Positions 1-7,621 of a DNA stretch of 45,022 nt are shown in pieces. How positions within the stretch are numbered: position 1 is the first letter of the stretch; each line of letters starts with the position of its first letter. Origin of the DNA: Syntrophomonas sp. (GTDB lineage Bacteria > Bacillota > Syntrophomonadia > Syntrophomonadales > Syntrophomonadaceae); assembly GCA_016841875.1 (NCBI GenBank), contig JAENYG010000003.1, positions 166,061 through 211,082 on the forward strand, read 5' to 3'. The translations under genes were made by a program, and so were the position numbers. The notes beneath the pieces were generated by a model, which worked only from the letters and a program-made list of their open reading frames with translations, was not told the DNA's origin and searched no databases.

Positions 1-987
1 GCGGCGGCTGCCCCGCTTACAATAGTAGTAACCACCAGCGAAGCCAACCGGGCTGAATGTGTAAGGACATTTACGGTATCTGTAGCTGCCGCACCAGCTC
101 AGACCACACCGACATTTAGTCCGGAAGCGGGTGCAGTTCCATTCGGAACCGCAGTAACGATTACATCGGAAGGCGCAGATGCAATATACTACACAACCGA
201 CGGTTCAGATCCAACTATAGCGTCAACCAATCAAGCCACAACACCCTTGGTAATCAATGCAGAAATCACAGTAAAAGCCATCGCTGTAAAAGCAGGTCTC
301 ACCAACAGTGCTACTGCCAGCGCATCCTATACCCAGGCAGAAGCAACAGCACCAGCCTCTATAGTATTGGCAGCAGGCAGTACAACCCCAGTTGGCGGAG
401 TCACCAACGTAACTATTCCAGCAGCAGGGGATACTGATGCCACCGGCGCAGTAAGCGACTGGGTAACAGGTACCAATGATCAGATTACCTTTACCGTAAG
501 CGATGCCGGTGAAGCAGCATCAACAATCACCATCAATGGTTCAGACTATACCAGCGGAACCGATTATACCATTGCGGCGGCTGCCCCGCTTACAATAGTA
601 GTAACCACCAGCGAAGCCAACCGGGCTGAATGTGTAAGGACATTTACGGTATCTGTATCACAAGCACCAGCAACGGTCCCAAGCGCTATAGTATTGGCAG
701 CAGGCAGTACAAATCCAGTCGGCGGAATCACCAACGTGGTTATTCCAGCAGCAGGGGAAACCGATACCACCGGTGCAGTAATTGACTGGATAGCAGGCAT
801 TCAAGAAAAGATTACCTTTACCGTAACCAATGCCGGTGAAGCAGCATCAACAATCACCATCAACGGTTCAGACTATACCAGCGGAACAGATTACACCATT
901 GCTGCGGCTGCCTCGCTTACAATAGTGGTAAACACGACCGAAATCAATCGGGCTGATTGCGTAAGAACATTTATGGTAAGCGTAACC
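1..987 (+). repeat. In-gene tandem repeat, 327-bp period
   Basis: The DNA of the repeat module recurs at a fixed offset of 327 bp (109 codons): 361-660 matches 688-987. The tail unit 1-84 is practically identical to 574-657 and recurs, more diverged, at 901-984. The near-identity of 1-84 and 574-657 suggests recent recombination between repeats, while 901-984 has drifted. Confidence 0.85.
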
Positions 988-1275
988 AAGAGCAGCAATA
1001 CTAATTTAGCAATTAGTGATGGGTCTATAATATCCAGCATAAACAATACTTCTAAAGATATTGTTCTCCCTTCGTTTATGAGCGAAGGTCTGAAAACTGC
1101 CGGACAGGTATTAGGCGCTGTCGAGTCTCTTGATGGCTCAATACAGTCATATGAAATGCTGGGGGGAGATAGGTCAAGTATGGCAAATGATGCCTATATA
1201 GGCGGAACTTGTTATCTTGTAGTAACTGCTGCTGATGAAGTTACAACAGCAGAATATGAAGTTTATTACAGTTAA
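1..1275 (+). CDS. Repeat-containing surface protein, C-terminal part (5' end outside window)
   Basis: The frame is open from base 1, so the true start lies upstream and this is the last ~424 residues. After the tail of one repeat comes a chitobiase/beta-hexosaminidase C-terminal-type domain (IYYTTDGSDPT, then ITVKAIAVK), followed by two ~109-residue repeats that begin SIVLAAGST and carry the shared core STITINGSDYTSGTDYTI. The last ~90 residues form a different, non-repeated module ending AEYEVYYS. Such beta-sandwich modules occur in secreted or S-layer-associated Firmicutes proteins and usually act as stalks or carbohydrate/protein contact modules. No catalytic domain is visible. The repeats are very Ala/Thr-rich with a distinctive codon bias compared with the neighbours. 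Exported location is an inference, because the signal peptide is not in the window. Confidence 0.8.
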   Translation, partial: AAAAPLTIVVTTSEANRAECVRTFTVSVAAAPAQTTPTFSPEAGAVPFGTAVTITSEGADAIYYTTDGSDPTIASTNQATTPLVINAEITVKAIAVKAGLTNSATASASYTQAEATAPASIVLAAGSTTPVGGVTNVTIPAAGDTDATGAVSDWVTGTNDQITFTVSDAGEAASTITINGSDYTSGTDYTIAAAAPLTIVVTTSEANRAECVRTFTVSVSQAPATVPSAIVLAAGSTNPVGGITNVVIPAAGETDTTGAVIDWIAGIQEKITFTVTNAGEAASTITINGSDYTSGTDYTIAAAASLTIVVNTTEINRADCVRTFMVSVTKSSNTNLAISDGSIISSINNTSKDIVLPSFMSEGLKTAGQVLGAVESLDGSIQSYEMLGGDRSSMANDAYIGGTCYLVVTAADEVTTAEYEVYYS

Positions 1276-1639
1276 TATATCCACAGGGACGTTCCTTTGA
1301 TATATCTGCAAAGGCTCTCCTACCGGGAACAGCCGCCCTGATCAAGACTCGGGGCGGCATTGGGGGAAGTGAAAGAAAATTAGGGGATGTCCCTGGTGAA
1401 TTGAATGGATATTACGTTTTATTCTTTGCAGTACGGAATACTGCCTGTTTAAATTTATTCTTAAATATAATATTGTATTTTTATAAATGAAAACAAGGGA
1501 CGGCTGGATGAAGCCGTTTTTTCATGTTATTATGTAACGGTAATCGCAGGTGGGAACTAGACTCCAGAAGATTTTGTCACCTTTAGACAGCTTAATAACT
1601 TAAATTCAATTCCGGTTCTACCATGAAAGAGGTGAAATA
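1276..1639. other. Intergenic stretch with weak hairpin
   Basis: No gene is seen. It contains GCCGCCC (1332-1338) pairing with GGGCGGC (1352-1358) over a 13-nt loop, without a following T-run, so it is at best a weak terminator for the surface-protein gene. GGGACGTTCC-like and GGGGATGTCCC-like scraps at ~1287 and ~1382 resemble the short GGGGAC-type remnants seen elsewhere in the window. Confidence 0.4.
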
Positions 1640-2017
1640 ATGAACACAACCCCTCCCGAACCTTTGAGTGAACCCGTATCTAAACCAATTAACTACCGAC
1701 CTGCTCTAGTAATATCACTTGCCCTGGTGGTTTGGCTGATCTTGGTTGCAGGAGGCTATTATGTGGGCAAACTTTACATTGACCGGTCCATTGAGGCAGT
1801 TCAGCAAAACAATGCGGTACATATGATCACCATTGAACAACGTATCGATTCCCTGGATACTCAGATAAGTGAAATTGAACAGGCTATAATCGATACTGAC
1901 CAAACCCTGGCTGATTCCGGGTCAACCCAGGAAAATCTAAATGAGAAAATTGAAGATCTCGATAAACAGCTCAAGAATTTGGAAGACAGCCTCAATATTC
2001 TTAAAGAAGCACCATAG
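1640..2017 (+). CDS. Small membrane-anchored coiled-coil protein
   Basis: This 125-residue protein starts with ATG after a clear ribosome site (AGAGGTG). Residues 1-20 are Pro-rich and presumably cytoplasmic. Residues ~22-45 form one hydrophobic membrane helix (ALVISLALVVWLILVAGGYY). Residues ~50-122 form a heptad-like Glu/Asp/Leu-rich coiled coil, presumably outside the membrane. It lies just upstream of the NAGPA-like gene, whose N-terminus also has a membrane segment and a coiled coil, so the two may form one transcription unit and could interact through the coils (inference). I do not recognise a named family. Confidence 0.7.
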   Translation: MNTTPPEPLSEPVSKPINYRPALVISLALVVWLILVAGGYYVGKLYIDRSIEAVQQNNAVHMITIEQRIDSLDTQISEIEQAIIDTDQTLADSGSTQENLNEKIEDLDKQLKNLEDSLNILKEAP

Positions 2018-2103
2018 GCAAGATTTCACGTGGGAATCCGGGTGGTTATATGCCATACGCCGATATACCTGTTGCTGATTCGATTGAAAGAGGTAGCTTT
2101 ATT

Positions 2104-3150
2104 ATGAAATGGAAACCTTATTTGATTATTATCATCCCAATATTTTTGCTGGGACCATTTATAGGGCCCGGTTTGGCTATTATGGACCTTGAGAAGTATA
2201 CAAATCAGATGTCTTTACCGGCTCAGGAAATCAATCAAAATATTGAACAATTAGAAAAGAGCATCTCATCCCTTTACCAGAATACCGTAACGGTTAGTGA
2301 ATCGGCAGCGGAACTTGAAAAGGAGTATCGGGATCAGGAACAGACTCTGGAAGAGTTGGCTAATATCAGCCAGAGCCATAAGGAGATGTCAGATCAGATT
2401 TATGAAGAACGGATTCTGGCTATGCTGGGACCACCTATCGATTCTTATATTTCAGACAAGGTGAATATCAAGGTGTTTAAGCTGGATGAAATGGGCTACC
2501 GTGGATATATAGCTAAAGTTAAATTGTTTGATCCTGGAGCAGTCAAAGTACTCCTTGGTCAAGACAAGTTAGGTTCCGGAGAAACAACGAGCAGTGCAGT
2601 CACCAGGACCGGAGCTATTTTGGGAGTAAATGGAGGGGGCTTTTATCATTCAGGCAACCAGATTCTGCCCCTTGGCAATACCGTGGTGGACGGAGAGTTT
2701 GTTAACGGGTTTCATCCTTCGGATGGAGATATCTTCTTTGCTGGAATCAGCCGGGACGGCGATCTAATAGGTGGTATTTTCTATGATAAAGAAAGCTTGA
2801 CCCGCCTTAATCCTCAACAGGGGGTCAGTTTCCTTCCCATTCTGATCAAAGATGGTCAGCCCCAGGCTGTGCCCAAGGAATGGGAAACCACAAAACAACC
2901 TCGAACCATTATCGGCGAATATGCTAACGGTGATTTTGTCTTGATTGTGGTGGACGGGCGCCAGTCAGATTGGAGTTCAGGCGTAACCCTGGAGAGACTC
3001 CAAAACAAGCTTGCCGAGCTGGGAGTTAAGGAAGGATACAACCTGGATGGCGGTGGTTCCAGCACTATGGTTTTCAAGGGCAAAGTATTGAATCGTCCTT
3101 CAGATGGAAATGAGCGGGCAGTTTCTAATAATATTGTAATACTGCCATGA
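2104..3150 (+). CDS. Phosphodiester glycosidase family (NAGPA/DUF2233-like) exported protein
   Basis: I place the start at ATG 2104 because AAAGAGGT lies just upstream; the frame also opens at ATG 2050, which has no good ribosome site. The product is 348 residues. An N-terminal hydrophobic segment (YLIIIIPIFLLGPFIGPG) is a signal anchor, followed by a coiled coil to about residue 120. The remaining ~210 residues form the NAGPA-type domain, with family hallmarks GAILGVNGGGFY, TIIGEYANGDFVLIVVDGRQ and YNLDGGGSSTMVF, the last being the usual Asp-Gly-Gly-Gly-Ser-Ser motif. The family includes the enzyme that uncovers mannose-6-phosphate and bacterial proteins linked to exopolysaccharide or spore-surface metabolism. 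Substrate is unknown. A 3' fragment of this gene is duplicated at 18899-19310. Confidence 0.85.
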   Translation: MKWKPYLIIIIPIFLLGPFIGPGLAIMDLEKYTNQMSLPAQEINQNIEQLEKSISSLYQNTVTVSESAAELEKEYRDQEQTLEELANISQSHKEMSDQIYEERILAMLGPPIDSYISDKVNIKVFKLDEMGYRGYIAKVKLFDPGAVKVLLGQDKLGSGETTSSAVTRTGAILGVNGGGFYHSGNQILPLGNTVVDGEFVNGFHPSDGDIFFAGISRDGDLIGGIFYDKESLTRLNPQQGVSFLPILIKDGQPQAVPKEWETTKQPRTIIGEYANGDFVLIVVDGRQSDWSSGVTLERLQNKLAELGVKEGYNLDGGGSSTMVFKGKVLNRPSDGNERAVSNNIVILP

Positions 3151-3478
3151 GAAACGCGAGGAAGGTTACATTAAACCCCTGGATGTAATTAATAGCTTTG
3201 ATTAATGACCTCTTAATAGTAAATATAAGGTATTTCTAAGGAAAGGAGAATAGGGAACATGGCACTATCTCAATGCAAGCGGGGACGGTTCTTGACTTGC
3301 ATTTGCATATGAGTAATACCCGGGGACAGAGTTATTATCACCTTTAATACTTTAGTCAAATTCCCATTATCCACATACCCGTTAGCCTAATATGCGCAGT
3401 TTATGATAATTATACATTAAGCCTAATAAGGATATTGATCGATCACAAAAGCTGAGAATTTGGAAGGAAGCTGTTAGC
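3151..3478. other. Intergenic stretch with dispersed-repeat copy
   Basis: There is no gene here. Positions 3151-3205 are the original of the sequence carried along in the duplicated NAGPA fragment (compare 19265-19315). Positions ~3320-3395 (GGGGACAGAGTTAT to TTAGCCTAAT) are one copy of a dispersed repeat seen again at 26511-26575. A GGGGACGGTTCTTG motif at 3279 has the look of sequence flanking REP/RAYT-type elements (inference). Confidence 0.45.
3320..3395. repeat. Dispersed repeat, copy 1 (partner 26511-26575)
   Basis: Both copies show the ordered blocks GGGGAC--AGTTAT--TCACC and CATTATCCA-AT-CCC-TT-G-CTAAT with similar spacing. The copies are diverged and no coding function is visible. 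Orientation is the same in both places. Confidence 0.45.
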
Positions 3479-4258
3479 ATGCGAAATATATTCATTATGT
3501 TTACTATTTTATGTATTTTATTGCTTTTATCTGGATGTTCTAATAATAATTTATCAAATAATATTGATGAATCAAATGATATCAATAATACTGCGGAGAA
3601 AACGTCAGTACCTTCATTAAATGAGCTGCTGACAAGTGAGTTAACAGCGAACTTAGAAAGCATTGGCGTTGATACCAGTGCTCTCACCAGGCTGGAGATT
3701 GTTGAACCTGAGGTAGATGATACATCATACTATCTTATTTCATCCAAAGAAGGAATTCAAATATATTTAGATGCGGACAGAAATGTTGTCAGTATCGTAA
3801 ATTTTGCAGCAGAAGATAATGGCCTGTCAGCGCAGGATAATGTTCTGGTATTACTAGATAAAGTTCGTAAGCTGCTTAATTTGGGTGATGACTATATCTG
3901 CTCTGATGGTTATACATCCTTTACCTTTACTCGTCAGTATCCTAACGGTCTTAAAAATATATATGAATCTGTCAATGTTCAGGTGAGTTCAGTTGCTCCA
4001 GCCGTAACAGTACTGCGGAGGTTCAATGTACCGCCTAACCGTATAGAACCAGTATTAACTGAAGCAGACGCTATCAAAGCGGCAGAAAATAATGAATATG
4101 CAGTACATAGTACCGAAGTGCCGTTGATTTGCTATTGTCCGCCAGATTCAGAAACCGGCGAAGTAAGGTTAGCCTATAAAATTCATTATGGTACTGAATC
4201 CTGGGCAATAATTGATGCCGAGAATGGTGATGTATTGGGAATAGATGCTCTAAAATGA
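3479..4258 (+). CDS. Putative lipoprotein of unknown function
   Basis: This 259-residue protein has a lipoprotein signal peptide (IMFTILCILLLLSGC, Cys20 as the lipidation site), then an Asn-rich linker. The start is fixed by GGAAGGAAG 7-8 bases upstream. The mature part has no recognised catalytic motif. Its last ~50 residues (LTEADAIKAAE, then VRLAYKIHYG and WAIIDAENGDVLGI) resemble the PepSY-like pattern in which a hydrophobic strand precedes a D-x-x-x-G-D-V-L turn. It presumably sits on the outer face of the cytoplasmic membrane. It appears to be a single-gene unit. Confidence 0.7.
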   Translation: MRNIFIMFTILCILLLLSGCSNNNLSNNIDESNDINNTAEKTSVPSLNELLTSELTANLESIGVDTSALTRLEIVEPEVDDTSYYLISSKEGIQIYLDADRNVVSIVNFAAEDNGLSAQDNVLVLLDKVRKLLNLGDDYICSDGYTSFTFTRQYPNGLKNIYESVNVQVSSVAPAVTVLRRFNVPPNRIEPVLTEADAIKAAENNEYAVHSTEVPLICYCPPDSETGEVRLAYKIHYGTESWAIIDAENGDVLGIDALK

Positions 4259-4380
4259 AATATAGTAATTTCGGATTAATTTCTTATTTATCGTGAAGAT
4301 TATGAGCATAATGGGCTACTAATAAGTAACTTGCATTTCCAATTATTTATAGAATGTGAAATATTGATGAGGTAAAAATC

Positions 4381-4944
4381 ATGAGAAAGCTATTATTTTC
4401 AAGAGAAAGCGACTGTATTCAACCAATACGAAACCTTATTGAGAAACAAAGACACAAAACTTTAGTAGCATGGGCACTTGATTGTGCACCACGAGTTTTA
4501 GAGATATTTGAGAAAAAATATCCTGAAGAACAACGTCCGCGACAAGCGTTGGAAACGGCAGCGGCATGGGCGCGGGGCGAAGTAAAGATGCCGGTGGCGA
4601 AAAAGGCCATCCATACGGCGCATAACGCTGCCACTGCGGTAGAGGGTGATTATGCCGCTCAGGCTGCCGCTCGTGCTGCTGGACATGCCGCCGCCACAGT
4701 ACATGTTGAAACACATGCATTAGGTTTAGTATTCTATGGGCTTACAGCATTTATTTATGCGGCGGACCCTAACGTAGCAGACGATATTGTTGAAAAGGAA
4801 TTAAAATGGTTTTATGACCGTCTGATTTATTGGGAAGCCAATATCGACAAGATAGACACAATATGGGCATCGTTTTTAATGAGGGATGATGTTCCAAATA
4901 AAGAGTTGCTATTAAGACAAAAAGCAGAGCTAAAGCAAAAATGA
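4381..4944 (+). CDS. Putative immunity protein (Imm-5-like), orphan
   Basis: The 187-residue protein is all-alpha and Ala/His-rich in the middle (residues ~75-115). It matches my memory of the small Firmicutes family annotated as putative immunity protein with an Imm-5-like domain: WALDCAPRVLEIFE, a PRQALETAAAWARGE segment, and HAAATVHVETHALG. GAGGTAAAA precedes the ATG. Proteins of this kind are associated with polymorphic toxin systems, but no toxin gene lies next to it, so it would be an orphan immunity gene or a family member with another role. No signal peptide or membrane segment is seen, which suggests the cytoplasm. Confidence 0.6.
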   Translation: MRKLLFSRESDCIQPIRNLIEKQRHKTLVAWALDCAPRVLEIFEKKYPEEQRPRQALETAAAWARGEVKMPVAKKAIHTAHNAATAVEGDYAAQAAARAAGHAAATVHVETHALGLVFYGLTAFIYAADPNVADDIVEKELKWFYDRLIYWEANIDKIDTIWASFLMRDDVPNKELLLRQKAELKQK

Positions 4945-5099
4945 AATGTGGTATGCGTAGATTGGTAGCGGGTGACTGGTGCTTACTATATTAATCGGTG
5001 TGCATTTTCAACACCAGATAATACTTTTATTTGGTATTTTTATAGCGCTGCAATATGAGCATAACACAAAGATAAACAGGGATTTAAAAGGAGAAAGTT

Positions 5100-5423
5100 A
5101 TGCTTGAAGCTGGTTTGCTGAATTTAGGGAGCCTTGTACTTGGGCTAATTGCATGGATACTTCCTGTGGTTAATCTCTTACAGCACAATAAGGCTAATCA
5201 CAGGCACTGGATATTCTTTTCCGTAACAAGTGTCAGTGCCTGTGCTATCTCACTGTGGATGCAAATTTTCTATACCAATCATCTGGTAAAGATAGAGGAT
5301 TGGTCAGCACTTATAGATACTTCCCATGCGGTGGCATCGGTCGCCACATTACTTCTTGTAGTTACAATTATACTTAATGCAATTACATTGGTTGTATATT
5401 ATGGGAAAAAGTTAAAAGACTGA
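5100..5423 (+). CDS. Small four-helix membrane protein
   Basis: The product is 107 residues with a strong ribosome site (AAAAGGAG). It has four hydrophobic segments at about 5-25, 37-57, 70-85 and 86-104, separated by short polar loops including a His-rich one (NKANHRHW). Homologues I recall in Firmicutes are sometimes automatically called cytochrome c oxidase subunit 4, but there is no oxidase operon here and I would not transfer that function. The stop lies only ~8 bases before the scrap of jetD duplicated at 5431-5463. Confidence 0.6.
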   Translation: MLEAGLLNLGSLVLGLIAWILPVVNLLQHNKANHRHWIFFSVTSVSACAISLWMQIFYTNHLVKIEDWSALIDTSHAVASVATLLLVVTIILNAITLVVYYGKKLKD

Positions 5424-5430
5424 TTCCAGA

Positions 5431-5463
5431 CGCTCCTTTTCTATCTGGGGCCGGAGAAGCTGG
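5431..5463 (+). repeat. 33-bp duplicate of an internal jetD segment (6950-6983)
   Basis: The run beginning CGCTCCTTTTCTATCTGGGG at 5431 matches 6950-6983 inside jetD, with a single missing G as the only difference over 33/34 bases. It lies outside any gene, between a membrane-protein gene and the UPF0158 gene, so it is a relic of a duplicated or rearranged jetD copy. Confidence 0.8.
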
Positions 5464-5491
5464 GATATCATGAGAGAAGGATGCCGATAGA

Positions 5492-5965
5492 ATGATGAGG
5501 CCGGTAAAGTTGAAGGATATTGTGAATAAACTTGATGAAACCGGTGAGGAATGGCTTGGCTGGTTAAATACCGAAAACGGAGAGATCATAATCGTTAGCA
5601 GAGAGTATATGGGTATTGCCGAGGACTCTGAAGAAGATGACGATTGGGAGAAATACCAGGATTGGGAGCGGGACCTTATCCAGGAAGCAATGAATATCGT
5701 GGAAAACTGGGATCAGTATGAACCGCTTCCAGATAAATATTACCTGCATGAGTATCGCATTATGGAGAGATTTTCTTATTCACACGATGATGAAGCCGTT
5801 TCAAGAAAGCTATGCCAGGCGATAACCGGTAAGGGCGCCTTCAGGCGCTTTAAAGACCTGATTGCCCGGCTTGGCGTCGAGGACCAGTGGTACCAATACA
5901 GGGAAAACGCCTTCACGGAAATGGTCAGGGAATGGTGCGAGTCCAAAAAGATACCATATATATGA
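5492..5965 (+). CDS. UPF0158 family protein
   Basis: The 157-residue protein fits the UPF0158 family: an N-terminal half with an acidic stretch (EDSEEDDDWEKYQDWE) and a C-terminal signature (GKGAFRRFKDLI, then WYQYRENAF and EWCE). Family function is unknown. Two ATGs in tandem (5492, 5495) follow GAGAAGG at somewhat long spacing. It is cytoplasmic and appears monocistronic. It sits immediately upstream of the TA relics. Confidence 0.75.
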   Translation: MMRPVKLKDIVNKLDETGEEWLGWLNTENGEIIIVSREYMGIAEDSEEDDDWEKYQDWERDLIQEAMNIVENWDQYEPLPDKYYLHEYRIMERFSYSHDDEAVSRKLCQAITGKGAFRRFKDLIARLGVEDQWYQYRENAFTEMVREWCESKKIPYI

Positions 5966-6000
5966 ACGGCAGGGGAGAGGGATAAACGTTTACATGTAAT

Positions 6001-6035
6001 TCTGTGGCTTAATTGTGGTACTATAAAGCCACAGA
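6001..6035. promoter_or_regulatory. Perfect palindromic operator over a TA promoter
   Basis: TCTGTGGCTT (6001-6010) and AAGCCACAGA (6026-6035) form a perfect 10-bp inverted repeat with a 15-bp spacer. A TACTAT -10-like hexamer (6019-6024) lies between the arms. It stands ~15 bp before the Phd-type antitoxin ATG at 6051. Phd-type antitoxins repress their own promoter by binding palindromes, so this is very likely the module's operator (inference). Confidence 0.6.
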
Positions 6036-6050
6036 TATGGAAAGGAGTTT

Positions 6051-6152
6051 ATGGGTATACCGCGAATCATTCCAATTCGGGATTTGAAAAATACAAGCAA
6101 AATTTTGCCGATATCTAATTGGCATAAATATGGGGTATTTAGTATAATTTAA
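6051..6152 (+). pseudogene. Truncated Phd/YefM-type antitoxin
   Basis: AAAGGAG precedes an ATG whose first ~17 codons read MGIPRIIPIRDLKNTSK, a typical N-terminus of Phd/YefM antitoxins. The similarity then stops and the frame ends at codon 33. The remaining DNA-binding part and the toxin-neutralising tail are missing, so this is a 5' stub. The original toxin is not found next to it. Confidence 0.65.
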
Positions 6153-6184
6153 TTACTGATTTAAATAATAAATGGGATTATACG

Positions 6185-6361
6185 ATGAGCACCATTAATA
6201 AAAGGAATTCAGATATTATTAAGAATGCGGCATTTAGTTTTCGGACTGAAGGATGTTCGGTTCCTGCATCTTTTCAAAAGCGGGCAAAGCATATTTTGTC
6301 TGACAAATATCGCGCTGATACCATTATCAGTAAGCACATTAAAGCCTATTCGAAGGATTGA
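6185..6361 (+). CDS. VbhA-like class I Fic antitoxin
   Basis: This 58-residue frame (ATG 6185) has the layout of antitoxin VbhA domains: a short basic N-terminus, a helix containing S18-F-R-T-E22-G23, and a second helical part. The SxxxEG string matches exactly the (S/T)xxxE(G/N) inhibitory motif with which class I antitoxins block ATP binding in the Fic active site (established for VbhA/VbhT). Its stop codon overlaps a TTG start of the next frame (TTGA), indicating translational coupling to the Fic fragment. The antitoxin looks intact while its toxin is not. No strong ribosome site is visible. Confidence 0.65.
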   Translation: MSTINKRNSDIIKNAAFSFRTEGCSVPASFQKRAKHILSDKYRADTIISKHIKAYSKD

Positions 6362-6540
6362 AACCAGTGACCGGTTATTTTAACGCATACAGCGCAGTGT
6401 TGGACAATAAATTAGGCATTACTGATTCAAATGAGCTAAAAAAGGCAGAAGCCAGAATAGCTTACCTGCGTCAGATAGAAATTGAAGTTGAACCTTTGCC
6501 CAGAAATCTGGGCTTTAATTATTTCTTGTCGCTGCATGGT
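6358..6540 (+). pseudogene. Truncated Fic toxin (N-terminal fragment)
   Basis: From TTG 6358 the frame encodes a Fic N-terminus: VLDNKLGITDSNELKKAEAR is the usual linker helix, and RNLGFNYFLSLHG matches the segment that precedes the W-A-G part of Fic domains. The resemblance stops at about 6540. The catalytic HxFx(D/E)GNGRxxR motif is absent, so the toxin cannot AMPylate. The frame then runs on into the start of jetD in a different reading frame. The junction with Wadjet DNA is therefore at ~6540. Confidence 0.65.
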
Positions 6541-6568
6541 CCCATAATCCCGAGGAAAGGTGGATCAC

Positions 6569-7603
6569 ATGATCCCAGCAGAAAAGTTATTCGCCCATGG
6601 CAAATTCATTACCGAAACCGAGCTGCAGAAAATCTCCAAAGAACGGGATTATCTGCAGTTTCATCGTGTAATTGAAGAATTGATAGAGAACGGGCTGCTG
6701 AGTCCGGTTAAGGCATCGGGGAAGAATGGCAGAATACCGCCTCTATATAATAAATATCGTATTATTAAGCCCCGGGAAGACTACAGTGAATACATGGATT
6801 CCATCCGGAGGCTTAACCCGCTTTTAAATATTCCCGAGTATCTCAATCGTCCGGAATTGTATAAGAAACATTTTGATATTGTGGAGGGATTGAGCCATTA
6901 TTTATGGTATAAAGCGGAGTTGCTGAAAGAACCTATGTCGCGCAAGGAACGCTCCTTTTCTATCTGGGGCCGGGAGAAGCTGGTGGATGAACATTTTTCT
7001 TTGGCTCGGGAGATACTTCGTTTTAATGGCCTGGAGGAGAATTTCCTGAATTATTATGACACGCCGGAACCATTTTTTGAGTATGTTCACAGCTATTCCC
7101 GGGAGATGACCGTTCTTATCCTGGAGAACAAGGACACCTGGTTCAGCTTCCGTAAATTGATGCAGGCTACCGGCAAGAACCTGATTGCAGGCACTGCAGT
7201 GGACTTGCTTCTATATGGTGAAGGTAATAAAATAAGCAAAAAGGGTGCGCTGGAGGATTATGCCAGCGGTATGCTGCGAAACCAGGAGGGACAAACTGTT
7301 AATTTCTTGTATTTCGGCGACCTGGATAAGGAAGGGATTCGCTTGTTCTTCCGTACTCGGGAAGCCAATCCCAGCCTGACTATTCAACCCTTTGCCCCGA
7401 TGTATAAACTGATGCTGGAGTTGGCCCGAGGGCGGGAAATGCCAGAGTCGCCGGATAAACGTGATTTGCCGGCAGCAATTAAAGATTTCGCTGAACTGCT
7501 GGGCGGTGACCAGGCCGGGGTTATTAACGACCTGCTGGCCAAAGGAAGATATATTCCCCAGGAAATTATTAATTATCAGGTCCTGGCAGGTATTTTAACT
7601 TAG
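6569..7603 (+). CDS. jetD: Wadjet protein JetD (Toprim-like nuclease)
   Basis: I choose ATG 6569 because GAGGAAAGG (6552-6560) is well spaced before it; a GTG at 6560 overlaps that site. The product is 344 residues. The C-terminal half is the DUF2220/JetD Toprim-like domain with acidic residues expected for metal binding: Glu186 in TVLILENKDTW and Asp251/Asp253 in YFGDLDKEG. The N-terminal half probably contains winged-helix arms. In Wadjet systems JetD is the nuclease activated by JetABC on small circular DNA. It is the first gene of a tight four-gene operon. A 33-bp piece of it is duplicated at 5431. Confidence 0.85.
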   Translation: MIPAEKLFAHGKFITETELQKISKERDYLQFHRVIEELIENGLLSPVKASGKNGRIPPLYNKYRIIKPREDYSEYMDSIRRLNPLLNIPEYLNRPELYKKHFDIVEGLSHYLWYKAELLKEPMSRKERSFSIWGREKLVDEHFSLAREILRFNGLEENFLNYYDTPEPFFEYVHSYSREMTVLILENKDTWFSFRKLMQATGKNLIAGTAVDLLLYGEGNKISKKGALEDYASGMLRNQEGQTVNFLYFGDLDKEGIRLFFRTREANPSLTIQPFAPMYKLMLELARGREMPESPDKRDLPAAIKDFAELLGGDQAGVINDLLAKGRYIPQEIINYQVLAGILT

Positions 7604-7621
7604 AAGCGAGGATAAACATCT

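Noticed and set aside
1-987. Regular repeats considered as a CRISPR array
   Set aside because: The period is 327 bp and the repeats encode a continuous protein; there are no short direct repeats with unique spacers.
1332-1359. GC-rich hairpin considered as a full terminator
   Set aside because: The stem is good but there is no T-run after it.
4436-4720. Antisense frames in the Imm-5-like gene
   Set aside because: They arise from the Ala-rich, GC-rich segment of the sense gene; no independent support.
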